64,000 nucleotides of DNA from G963422565 sp963422565 (GTDB lineage Bacteria; Pseudomonadota; Alphaproteobacteria; MPNO01), in assembly GCA_963422565.1 (NCBI GenBank), contig OY730228.1, positions 62,001 to 126,000 on the forward strand, read 5' to 3'. How positions within the stretch are numbered: position 1 is the stretch's first letter; each line of letters starts with the position of its first letter. The translations under genes were made by a program, and so were the position numbers. The notes under the pieces were generated by a model. It searched no databases. It saw nothing but the letters and a program-made list of their open reading frames with translations, and had not been told where the DNA came from. Below are positions 46,993 to 54,322 of the stretch, in pieces.

Positions 46993-49660
46993 CCTCGACC
47001 TCCTCCATCTCGATCTTTGTGATCGCGCCTTCGCGCCTCACGTTTCGTACACGAAACCGTGTCCCTGCTTTGAACAGGACCTCGCCCTCGCTTGGGATCG
47101 CAGACAGCCATTTTACATGCTTTCCGTGCAGGCTGTCGATGATGAAGCGAGCGTTGCGGCGAAAGCCTGCGCCTGTGCTGGCGCTGGTGAACGCGTCCTC
47201 GGTCACGATCTGGCCTGGGACGTAGCGGGCGATGTCGTCCGGCTTGAGATCGGCGCCGCGCCTGAGGCCCTTGGCCGGGTAGTCCGGGAGCTTGTCGAGG
47301 GCGTCGTTGAGAGTGCGGCGCAGGTCGTTGTGTTTGGCCGACAGCTTCGGCTGTCCGGGCGCGCCCTGTTCGCGCAAGGCCTTGTTCAGCGCCCTGTATG
47401 ACCACCAGGCGCGGCTTTCGCGCGTGTATCCGTAGCTGGAGGCGAGTTCGGGGTCGGTCATGCCGTAATCCTGTCCGTGCGCCGTGGTTTTCGACCGGCC
47501 GGCGTCCCTGTGCGTACGGAAGGCGGCGCCAAGCGCCGTTTGTGTCCGCCTCTGGTGTGCGGGCTGCCCTTTTGCCGCATCGATTGCGGCGCGGAGCCGC
47601 GGTGCGATCTGGCGCTTGAGCCCGGCGGCGCGGGTGGCGAGCATCGAGCGGATGGCGTCGCGGTCGGCGGCGCTGATCCCGCGCACGCTCGGGGCGAGGC
47701 GCTTGAAGCCCTCGGTGCGCCGGCCGAGCCTCTCGATGGCGGCGATCTGCCGGATGGCCTGTCGGCCGAGGTCGTCGGGCGAGCCGATTCCTGCGGCTTG
47801 GAGGACCTTGGCGTAGGCGGGGTTGATCGCGTGGTTGGCGAAGCCGTCCCATTCGGCGATGTCGTTGAGCGCGGTCCGTGGTTTGCGTCCGTGTCGGGCT
47901 CGGAAGAGCAGTGCGCCGCCCTGGTCGATGCGGGCGACGGCGTTTCGGGGGCGGCCTCGGGGCAGGACGATGTTGTCCATGTCGCGCCCGAGGACATCCC
48001 AGTTGGCGAGCCAGACGTCGGCGGCGTAGCCTTGGAGGACCTTCTGTGCGCGGGCCTTGGTGGGCCGGGATCGCCGGCCGCCGAGGGTGCCGGCATGGTC
48101 GACGATCTCGTTGGCGATGCCGACGATGGCGCCGTTGTGGCGGACCAGGGCGGAGGCCGGGGCGTCGATGCCGAGCTCGCGATATGCGCGGTTGGCGACG
48201 GCCTCGCCGTAGGCCTGGGCGGGGTCGTCGTAGAATTTGACGTATCGGGCTCGGCCGTCGGTGCTTTCGAAGAGGCCGCCGGGGTTGGATCCGGCTTGGG
48301 GTCCGATCTGTCTGGCGGTGGCGTCGGCGCGCGAGAGCTCCGGGATCGCGAAGGGGTCTGGCGGCGCCGGGGGCGGCTGCAGCGATCGTCCGGGCGCGTA
48401 TGCCCAACCTGGGTCGATGCCTTGGGGGACGGCGACGGTTCGGGGGCTGGGTCCGTTGACGCCGACGGTGACGGTTCGGGTGCGGATCTCCGGCGCCTGG
48501 TCGGGGCCGGACTTTCCGAGGCGTTCGAGGCTGGCGTCGTCGAGGGTCTCGACGAAGCATTTGCAGCCCCATCCGTTGGGCGGGTAGTGGGTGGCCCACC
48601 ACGGGTCGTCGTGGCGCAGCACGAGGCCGTCCCATGCGAGGTGCGCGTGGCGCGGTTCCTCGGAGGCGTCGGAGTGGCGGTAGCGCCACCAGGGGCGGCG
48701 CTCGGCGATGTCCTTCATCTGCCGGTAGCGTCCGGCGGCGTATGAGGTGCGGAGGTTGGTCGCGTAGATGACGCGGGTGCGCCAGTCGCGCCCGCCGTTG
48801 TAGGACCATCCGTGCCTGGCGACGAGCGCGTCGAAGTCCTTGCGGAAGGTGTCGATGGTGGCGCCGTCGGCGATAGCCTTGTCGACGGCCTTGCGCAGGT
48901 CCTGGACGAGATCGGCGTGCGCGGCGCCGGCGACGACGAAGGCGCGGTCGTGCTGTTCCTGCCAGATGTCGGTCCAGGTCCGGGTGGTCAGATCGAGCTT
49001 GGACCGGAAGAATTCGATCTGTTCGTCGAAGGGGCGTTGTGTGTGTTGCGCCGCCGCGCTGGCGAGGACTATCGCGGTCGGCGATGCGAGGGCGGGTCCG
49101 GTCCGGTCGCCCTCGACATCGTATCTCCCGGCGAGCTGTGCGGCGGCGAGCGCCGGGGCGAGGGCTTCGGCGGCGTCGGCGACCTCGGGGGTGGGCGCTC
49201 TCGGGTCGGCGGTCCAGGCGAGGGCCTCATCGAGGCGGTCGCGGGCCTGGGGGAGCGTGTCGGCGGCGGCGATCCCGTCGCGGATGCGTTCGGCCCATCG
49301 GTCGACGAGGGGGCCGAGGGTCTCGCGCGTCCTTGCGGCGAGGTCGGGGATCGGGTCGTCGGCGCCGTTGGCGGCGAACAGACGGTCGCGCGGCGCGGGG
49401 GTGCCGCCGGCGTCACGCGCTGTCGCCGGCGGCGGCGGAGGGTCCGGGCGGGGCGGATCGGTCGGGCTGGCGAGGCGGCGGTCGTCGCCCGGCGGCGGGG
49501 CGGGCGCGGGTTCGGCGACGGGCTCCCACTCGCCGCCATAGGTCTGGACGACATAGGCGAGGCTCGGGCGGAGCCCTGCGGTGCGGGCGACGATCTCGTC
49601 GCGTCGGGCGCGCGCCTCGAGGTCCTGGGGCGGGGCGGTGTCGCGGGCAAGCAACGGCAC
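46985..49660 (-). CDS. Portal-tail/MuF protein fused to kinase-like and ADP-ribosyltransferase domains
   Basis: Four parts can be read in this 891-residue protein. Residues 1-185 match the C-terminal end of Mu-type portal proteins (LAYVVQTYGGEWEPVAE). Residues 205-385 are a MuF minor-head domain (WTDIWQEQHDRAF, IYATNLRTSYAAGRYRQM, WATHYPPNGWGCKC). Residues 455-650 look like a HipA/PI-kinase-type fold (Lys475 in RYVKFYDD, Glu486 in YGEAVANRAYRE, GRDMDNIVL, RIDQGGALLF). Residues 730-891 form an ADP-ribosyltransferase domain of the R-STS-ExE class: Arg in KGLRRG (800-801), FTSAS (824-828) and E858-x-E860 in SEGEVLFKAG. MuF proteins with C-terminal toxin domains are a known class of temperate-phage polymorphic toxins. 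It starts at GTG 49660; the portal-like frame opens at 49690. Confidence 0.85.
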   Translation of the reverse strand: MPLLARDTAPPQDLEARARRDEIVARTAGLRPSLAYVVQTYGGEWEPVAEPAPAPPPGDDRRLASPTDPPRPDPPPPPATARDAGGTPAPRDRLFAANGADDPIPDLAARTRETLGPLVDRWAERIRDGIAAADTLPQARDRLDEALAWTADPRAPTPEVADAAEALAPALAAAQLAGRYDVEGDRTGPALASPTAIVLASAAAQHTQRPFDEQIEFFRSKLDLTTRTWTDIWQEQHDRAFVVAGAAHADLVQDLRKAVDKAIADGATIDTFRKDFDALVARHGWSYNGGRDWRTRVIYATNLRTSYAAGRYRQMKDIAERRPWWRYRHSDASEEPRHAHLAWDGLVLRHDDPWWATHYPPNGWGCKCFVETLDDASLERLGKSGPDQAPEIRTRTVTVGVNGPSPRTVAVPQGIDPGWAYAPGRSLQPPPAPPDPFAIPELSRADATARQIGPQAGSNPGGLFESTDGRARYVKFYDDPAQAYGEAVANRAYRELGIDAPASALVRHNGAIVGIANEIVDHAGTLGGRRSRPTKARAQKVLQGYAADVWLANWDVLGRDMDNIVLPRGRPRNAVARIDQGGALLFRARHGRKPRTALNDIAEWDGFANHAINPAYAKVLQAAGIGSPDDLGRQAIRQIAAIERLGRRTEGFKRLAPSVRGISAADRDAIRSMLATRAAGLKRQIAPRLRAAIDAAKGQPAHQRRTQTALGAAFRTHRDAGRSKTTAHGQDYGMTDPELASSYGYTRESRAWWSYRALNKALREQGAPGQPKLSAKHNDLRRTLNDALDKLPDYPAKGLRRGADLKPDDIARYVPGQIVTEDAFTSASTGAGFRRNARFIIDSLHGKHVKWLSAIPSEGEVLFKAGTRFRVRNVRREGAITKIEMEEVEDA

Positions 49661-49744
49661 GGCGGCGCCGGGGTGGTTCCATCCGGTGAGCTAGGCGGCG
49701 ACGGACAAGCCAAAACCGCACCGAAAATCAGCCCGGTTTCCGGG

Positions 49745-49773
49745 CCATTCGCAAAGACTTCCGTCCCGATACA
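49745..49773 (-). repeat. Right terminal inverted repeat
   Basis: The last 29 bases of the element end in GACTTCCGTCCCGATACA, the inverted partner of the left end. The 85 bases between it and the toxin gene's start hold no further gene, only the end of the portal-like frame and a TAG. Confidence 0.92.
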
Positions 49774-49778
49774 AAGAG
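49774..49778. repeat. Target-site duplication AAGAG, right copy
   Basis: This is identical to 45770-45774 and immediately follows the ACA tip of the element. Confidence 0.9.
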
Positions 49779-50201
49779 CCGGATGATCGGCTGGATTTGG
49801 AACGGTATCATGCAAACGATCCGGACACCGTGTTCGGGCCTCGTCAGCTATCGCACGGCACGCTTCGGTTTATATCTCTTGCGACTTTGCTCCTGCAGCC
49901 GGCGCATCTGTAACCGGATCCGGTGCTCGTCGATGGGCCGGAGCTAGGTTTGCACCCCTATGCGTTTGTCTTGCTCGCCGAAATGCTCCGCTCTGCCAGC
50001 GATTCGAGACAGGTCGTCATTTCGACCCAATCGGCGGACCTTATCAGCGAGCTGGCACCGGAAGATGTCGTGGTCATCGACCGGAGAGATGACGAATCGG
50101 TGTTCGAGCGGCTAAATTCCGAACTTCTTTCCGAGTGGCTTACGGATTATTCCCTAGGCGATCTGTGGAAGATGAATATTGTCAGTGGCAGGCTGGGATG
50201 A
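49774..50201 (+). pseudogene. OLD/RecF-like AAA ATPase, 3' half
   Basis: The continuation of the interrupted ATPase reads PDDRLDLERYHANDPDTVFG and PRQLSHGTLRFISLATLLLQ. After a TAA at 49911 it goes on with VLVDGPELGLHPYAFVLLAE and SRQVVISTQSADLISELAPE to 50201. The ABC-type signature (LSDGT in relatives) is LSHGT here, and the Walker B Glu of DEPELGLHP is Gly. The fold is recognisable but catalysis would be lost even without the stop. The end overlaps the ATG of the DUF4276 relic (ATGA), preserving the original two-gene operon. Confidence 0.82.
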
Positions 50202-50886
50202 TAACGGATGTGGTGATTGTCTGTGAAGGACAGACTGAGGAGGCCTTCGTGAACAGGGTCATATGTCCGACCCTGAGGAACTGACAAGTTTTTGTCCGTC
50301 CTTGCCTTATCGCGACGTCTCGGCTCGCGAAATGTGGCGCGCTTAGCCGACAGCGCGTATTGCGCTTTCTCTGCAATACGCTACGAGAACGAAACGATGT
50401 CTATGTGACGACGCTTTTCTATCTCTACAGGAGTTCCCCGGACTGTCCCGGGCGATCGACGGCAGTTCATTCCGATTCCGTCGACCGCGCGGCGGGCATC
50501 GAAAGAGATTTTCACGCGGAGACAATTCGCGAAATAGACTGCCTTTTCGATCGGTTCTTCCCTTGTATTCAACCCTAGGAATTTGAGGCGCTTCTGTTTT
50601 CGGATGTGTCGCGGTTCGAGGAGGCGGGGCCATCCTGGCGGAAGTTCGCGGGGCAGCTCGGGCGGCACGGCAAGCGGTGGAGAGCCCGGAGCATGTCAAC
50701 GATGGCGACGACACGCATCCCTTGGCTCGTTTGAAGACGCTGATGCGCCCCGGCTATCGCAAGGTTCGGCACGGCGTTGCCGTTTCCCTGCGTATAGGTG
50801 TTGCGCGCATGCGTGCGGAGTGCCGCCAATTCGATGGTTGGATAACCCGGCTCGAAGGCTTGGCGCCGCAGCAGGGAAGGGAGTGA
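50198..50886 (+). pseudogene. DUF4276 (TOPRIM-like) protein, broken
   Basis: It starts MITDVVIVCEGQTEEAFVNR, with the CEGQTEE motif typical of TOPRIM-like nucleases. It hits a TGA after about 28 codons, continues in frame (RVLRFLCNTLRERNDVYVTT, AAGIERDFHAETIREIDCLF, DRFFPCIQP), meets a TAG near 50576, then EFEALLFSDVSRFEEAG. Finally it shifts frame into EHVNDGDDTHPLARLKTLMR and VRHGVAVSLRIGVARMRAEC. DUF4276 genes commonly follow this ATPase type, and the ATGA junction is retained. As in ATPase-TOPRIM defence pairs, the intact ancestor probably acted against phage or plasmid DNA; that is inference. Confidence 0.75.
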
Positions 50887-50899
50887 CGGCGCGGCCGGA

Positions 50900-51195
50900 A
50901 TGTCGGAGTTGGTCGTCGAAGACGCCGCGCTCGCTTGGTCCCGGCGGCTCGAATACGATGTCGTCGGCGGGCCGGACATGCCGCCGGGACCAAGCGCATT
51001 GCGCGAATCCTACGAGGATGCGTTCTTTGCGCCGATCCTCCGCACGGCTCTGGCACGGTTGAACCCGAACATGCCCGCTTCGGCCCTCGACGACGCCTTC
51101 CGCAAGCTGATTCGTCCCCAAGGGCGCGGCGCCGCAGCGCAATCTCGCCGTCGAGCTGCTGCGGAAACTGCTGAAGGGCGAGCTCGTGGCAAGGA
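50900..51195 (+). pseudogene. Type I restriction endonuclease HsdR relic, internally deleted
   Basis: MSELVVEDAALAW followed by PNMPASALDDAFRKLIRPQG is the N-terminal start of HsdR subunits. About 230 bases in, the sequence jumps, in another frame, to RNLAVELLRKLLKGELVARK, which resembles the C-terminal region of the same protein family. The helicase and nuclease domains between them are missing, so a deletion of over 2 kb is implied. No hsdM or hsdS is seen. The relic lies 13 bp after the DUF4276 relic and completes a dead defence cluster. Confidence 0.65.
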
Positions 51196-51411
51196 AGGAA
51201 CCTGCCACCCCAACCCTCCCCCTCAAGGAGGTACGCATGAGAGAGGGCGGGCGTGAATCCCCTCTCCCGCTGAGGGATGGGGCAGGGGACGGGGGCCAGC
51301 TCATCGTAATCCCCCAAACGAGAATTGCTGCCGACCGAGGGATTCTCTGGACAGGCGCGCGGCCGGCGGTTAGACGGGCCAACTCGTTCGTCGATCGTCG
51401 GGGAGGGAGGG
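51196..51411. other. Intergenic region with C/G-rich dispersed-repeat-like sequence
   Basis: There is no gene here. CCCTCCCCCTCAAGGAGG and CCCCTCTCCCGCTGAGGG stretches resemble the polypurine/polypyrimidine repeats scattered between genes in many high-GC proteobacteria. It separates the defence relics from the hydroxyacid oxidase gene and ends with the GGGAGGGAGG ribosome site. Confidence 0.35.
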
Positions 51412-52491
51412 TTGGCCGAGTTTGAGACGCTGCACGAGATCGCCGCCGCGGCGCGGGGAAACCTGTCGGACGGGGTATGGGATTATCTGATCGGAGGCGC
51501 CGAGACCGAGACCACGCTACTCCGCAACCGTCTGGGGCTAGACGGTATCGCCTTCCGGCCGCGTGTCCTCAACGACGTGAGAGAGATCGATTGCACCGGG
51601 CGGACGGCGGGCCACCAGGTGCGCTTGCCGGTGGCCCTGGCGCCGATGGGATCCCTCCAGAACCTGCATCCGGACGGATCCGTGGCGGTCGCGAAGGCGG
51701 CCGAGGCCTTCGGCGTCGTGAGCTATCTGAGTTCGGTGACCCAGCCCGGGCTCGAAGAGGTGGCGCGCGCCACTGCCCATCCCAAAATCTACCAGCTCTA
51801 TGTGCGGGGCGACCGCGATTGGGTGGCAGATCATGTCCGCCGGGCGGTCGCGCACGGTTACACGTCATTTTGCCTGACCGTCGACGTGGCCGTCTACAGC
51901 CGCCGCGAACGCGATCTCGTCAAGCGCTATCTGCCCACCGCCCGCCGCCGCGCCAGTGCGGGCTGGGAGTTCCAGTCCGCCATGAATTGGGATCTGGTCA
52001 AGTGGTTCAAGGACAGCTTCGACATCGCGCTGCAGATCAAGGGCATCGCCACCGCCGAGGACGCCGCCAAAGCCGCGGCCCACGGAGTCGACGCGATCTA
52101 TGTCTCGAACCATGGCGGCCGCCAGCTCGATCACGGGCGCGCCAGCATCGACGTGCTGCCTGAAATCGTCGCCGAGGCGGGCGGCAAGGCGGAGATCGTG
52201 GTCGACGGCGGTTTCATGCGCGGCACCGACATCGTCAAGGCGATCGCGCGCGGCGCCGATACGGTGGCGATCGGCAAGGTCCAGGGCCTCGGCCTCGCCG
52301 CGGCAGGCGCCGACGGTATCGTTCGCGTGCTGGAGCTCGTCGAGGACGAGATCCGCATCGCCCTGGGGCTTCTGGGCGTCACCGCGTTCGCGGAACTCGA
52401 CGAGACTTTCCTCCATCCCGCGCCGCCAGTGGTCCCGCCGACGGCGCTCAGCGCGCTGCCGTTCCTCTCCCTCAGGCAGGTGGAGTACTGA
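51412..52491 (+). CDS. FMN-dependent alpha-hydroxyacid oxidase/dehydrogenase (copy A)
   Basis: The 359-residue TIM-barrel flavoprotein oxidises an L-2-hydroxyacid to the 2-oxo acid. The family landmarks are WDYLIGGAETETTLLRNR, ALAPMGSLQNLHPDG, KIYQLYVRGDRDW, CLTVDVAVYSRRERDL, the active-site His-Arg of SNHGGRQLDHG near residue 235, and VVDGGFMRGTDIVKAIARGA. The only suitable start is TTG 51412 just after GGGAGGGAGG, because the in-frame ATG at 51325 adds unrelated sequence. It resembles mandelate, lactate and glycolate oxidising enzymes. The ThDP enzyme starts 3 bp after its stop, suggesting that the 2-oxo acid goes straight to decarboxylation or carboligation. Confidence 0.9.
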   Translation: MAEFETLHEIAAAARGNLSDGVWDYLIGGAETETTLLRNRLGLDGIAFRPRVLNDVREIDCTGRTAGHQVRLPVALAPMGSLQNLHPDGSVAVAKAAEAFGVVSYLSSVTQPGLEEVARATAHPKIYQLYVRGDRDWVADHVRRAVAHGYTSFCLTVDVAVYSRRERDLVKRYLPTARRRASAGWEFQSAMNWDLVKWFKDSFDIALQIKGIATAEDAAKAAAHGVDAIYVSNHGGRQLDHGRASIDVLPEIVAEAGGKAEIVVDGGFMRGTDIVKAIARGADTVAIGKVQGLGLAAAGADGIVRVLELVEDEIRIALGLLGVTAFAELDETFLHPAPPVVPPTALSALPFLSLRQVEY

Positions 52492-52494
52492 TCG

Positions 52495-54297
52495 ATGACC
52501 ATGCTCGACAAGCTCGACCGCCCGATTCTCGGCGGCAACCGCCAGATGGAATGGGTCAGCGACGTCGCGGCCGAGATGCTGCGCCGTCTCGGGGTCAAAT
52601 ACGTCGCGCTCAACCCGGGCGCCAGCTATCGCGGTTTCCACGACTCCATCGTCAACTATCTCGGCAACGAAGGTCCTCAGATGCTGCTCTGCCTGCACGA
52701 GGATCATGCGGTCTCCGTCGCCCATGGCTACGCCAAGGTGACGGGCGAGGCGATGGGCGCCATCGTCCATTCCAATGTCGGTCTGATGCACGGCCTAATG
52801 GGGATGTTCAACGCCTGGTGCGACCGGGCGCCGATGCTCGTGATGGGGGCGACCGGACCGGTCGATGCGCCGCTTCGGCGGCCGTGGATCGACTGGATCC
52901 ACACCGCCAAGGACCAGGGCATGATGCTGCGCAACTTCGTCAAATGGGACGACGAACCGCGTTCCGCCGAGGCGATCGTCGAGACGATGCTGCGTGCCGG
53001 GATCATGATCCGGACCCCGCCGCGCGGCCCCGCATATATCTGCCTGGACGCCGGCCTTCAGGAGACCCGCCTCGCCGCCGAGGTCGCGATCCCGGATGCG
53101 GCTAGGTTCGAGCTTCCCGATCCGCCGAGCGCCGCGGCCGCCACGGTGGCGGCGGTCGCCGAGACCCTGCTGGCCGCGGCGCGGCCGGTGATCATGATGG
53201 GGCGCACGTCGCGCCGTCAGGACGATTGGGACCGCCGGGTCCGGCTGGCCGAGACGACGGGCGCCCGCGTGGTCACGGACCTCAAGAACGCGGCGTCCTT
53301 TCCGACGAGCCACCCTCTCCACGCCGGCCCGCCCGCCAACTGGGTGCGTGGGCCGGGCGAGGATATCGTGCGCCGGTCCGACGCGCTTCTGGTTCTCGAC
53401 TGGGTTGACCTCGCCGGCACCTTCAAGGCGCTCGGAGCCGGGTTCGGGATTCGCGGCGAGATCATCGACGTCTCACTCGACTCCTATGTTCATAACGGCT
53501 GGTCGATGGATCATTTCGGGTTGGCCGCGGCCGACACCCGCATCCTCGCCGATGTCGATGCGTTCGTCCGCCAGCTTCTGGCCGAGATGGAGGGCCGGAT
53601 AGACGCGCCCCGTTTCGCCGGCGGTGCCCCGGTCCCGGCCGCCGCGCCCGAACCCAAGGACCCGGCGGCGCCGATTTCGCCGCGGGACATCGCGGGGGCG
53701 CTCGGCGCCGCGAAAGGTGAGCGCCAGGTGACGCTCACCCGGGTGCCGCTCGGATGGGCGGGAGATTCCTACCATTTCGAGGGGCCGCTCGATTATCTCG
53801 GCAACGACGGCGGCGGCGGTCTCGGCTCGGGCGCCGGCAACGCCGTCGGCGCGGGGCTGGCATTGCAGGGCGGCGGGCGCGTTCCGATCGCGATCCTCGG
53901 CGATGGCGACTTCATGCAGGGCGGCTCGGCGCTCTGGACCGCCGCCCGCTACGGCATCCCGGTGTTGTTCGTCATTTCCAACAACCGCTCCAACTTCAAC
54001 GACGAGGTGCATCAGGAGGCGATGGCGCGGGAGCGCGGCCGTCCGGTCGAAAACCGGTGGATCGGTCAGCGCATCGACGAACCGGCGCTCGATCTCGCCG
54101 GTTTCGCGCGCGCCCAGGGCGTCGCTGCCGCCGGCCCGGTCGAGACGGTGGGGGCGCTGGGGCCGGCCCTCGAGGAAGGGATCGCGGCCGTCGAGGCCGG
54201 AAAGCCGTTCCTGATCGATGTCGTGGTGCGGCCGGGTTACAGCGCGCCGATGGTCACCCGGGCCAGCGGCGAGGCGTCGACGGGGACGGCGAGCTGA
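52495..54297 (+). CDS. ThDP-dependent enzyme of the acetolactate synthase large-subunit type
   Basis: The 600-residue protein has an N-terminal PYR domain with the catalytic-type Glu in LLCLHEDHAVSVAHGYAKVT, a central domain and a C-terminal PP domain. The PP domain has the motif GDGDFMQGGSALWTAARYGI...NNRSNFND near residues 468-500. The HEDHAVS stretch differs from AHAS proper, pointing to a decarboxylase, lyase or carboligase in the oxalyl-CoA/benzoylformate range. It is encoded between two FMN hydroxyacid oxidases (one upstream on the same strand, one convergent). A hydroxyacid to oxoacid to aldehyde sequence, as in the mandelate pathway, is the simplest reading. The substrate is unproven. 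Confidence 0.88.
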   Translation: MTMLDKLDRPILGGNRQMEWVSDVAAEMLRRLGVKYVALNPGASYRGFHDSIVNYLGNEGPQMLLCLHEDHAVSVAHGYAKVTGEAMGAIVHSNVGLMHGLMGMFNAWCDRAPMLVMGATGPVDAPLRRPWIDWIHTAKDQGMMLRNFVKWDDEPRSAEAIVETMLRAGIMIRTPPRGPAYICLDAGLQETRLAAEVAIPDAARFELPDPPSAAAATVAAVAETLLAAARPVIMMGRTSRRQDDWDRRVRLAETTGARVVTDLKNAASFPTSHPLHAGPPANWVRGPGEDIVRRSDALLVLDWVDLAGTFKALGAGFGIRGEIIDVSLDSYVHNGWSMDHFGLAAADTRILADVDAFVRQLLAEMEGRIDAPRFAGGAPVPAAAPEPKDPAAPISPRDIAGALGAAKGERQVTLTRVPLGWAGDSYHFEGPLDYLGNDGGGGLGSGAGNAVGAGLALQGGGRVPIAILGDGDFMQGGSALWTAARYGIPVLFVISNNRSNFNDEVHQEAMARERGRPVENRWIGQRIDEPALDLAGFARAQGVAAAGPVETVGALGPALEEGIAAVEAGKPFLIDVVVRPGYSAPMVTRASGEASTGTAS

Positions 54298-54322
54298 CGA
54301 GGCGTTGCGGCGCGGCGCGCGC

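Larger units (their letters stand above)
45775..49773. mobile_element. Non-autonomous Mu-type element carrying a MuF toxin-like gene
   Basis: This 3,999-bp element is bounded by 29-bp inverted repeats (27/29 identical), tips TGT...ACA and a 5-bp direct duplication AAGAG. Joining the flanks after removing one duplication gives VYRKE-PDDRLDLERYH, a continuous ATPase frame, which fixes both ends exactly. Inside are three leftward Mu-phage-like genes: a portal-tail/MuF fusion protein, a coupled small gene and a gpG-like gene. There are no MuA, MuB, repressor, capsid or terminase genes. It may be an internally deleted Mu-like prophage or a satellite mobilised in trans by a related phage. Confidence 0.92.

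Noticed and set aside
46647..48809. A 720-codon leftward open frame within the Mu-type element
   Set aside because: It is almost entirely Arg/Pro/Ala shadow of the MuF-ART gene; the frame carrying the MuF and ART motifs is the real one.
45775..49773. An ordinary IS element
   Set aside because: No transposase is present, and the 5-bp duplication, TGT/ACA tips and phage morphogenesis genes fit the Mu family instead.
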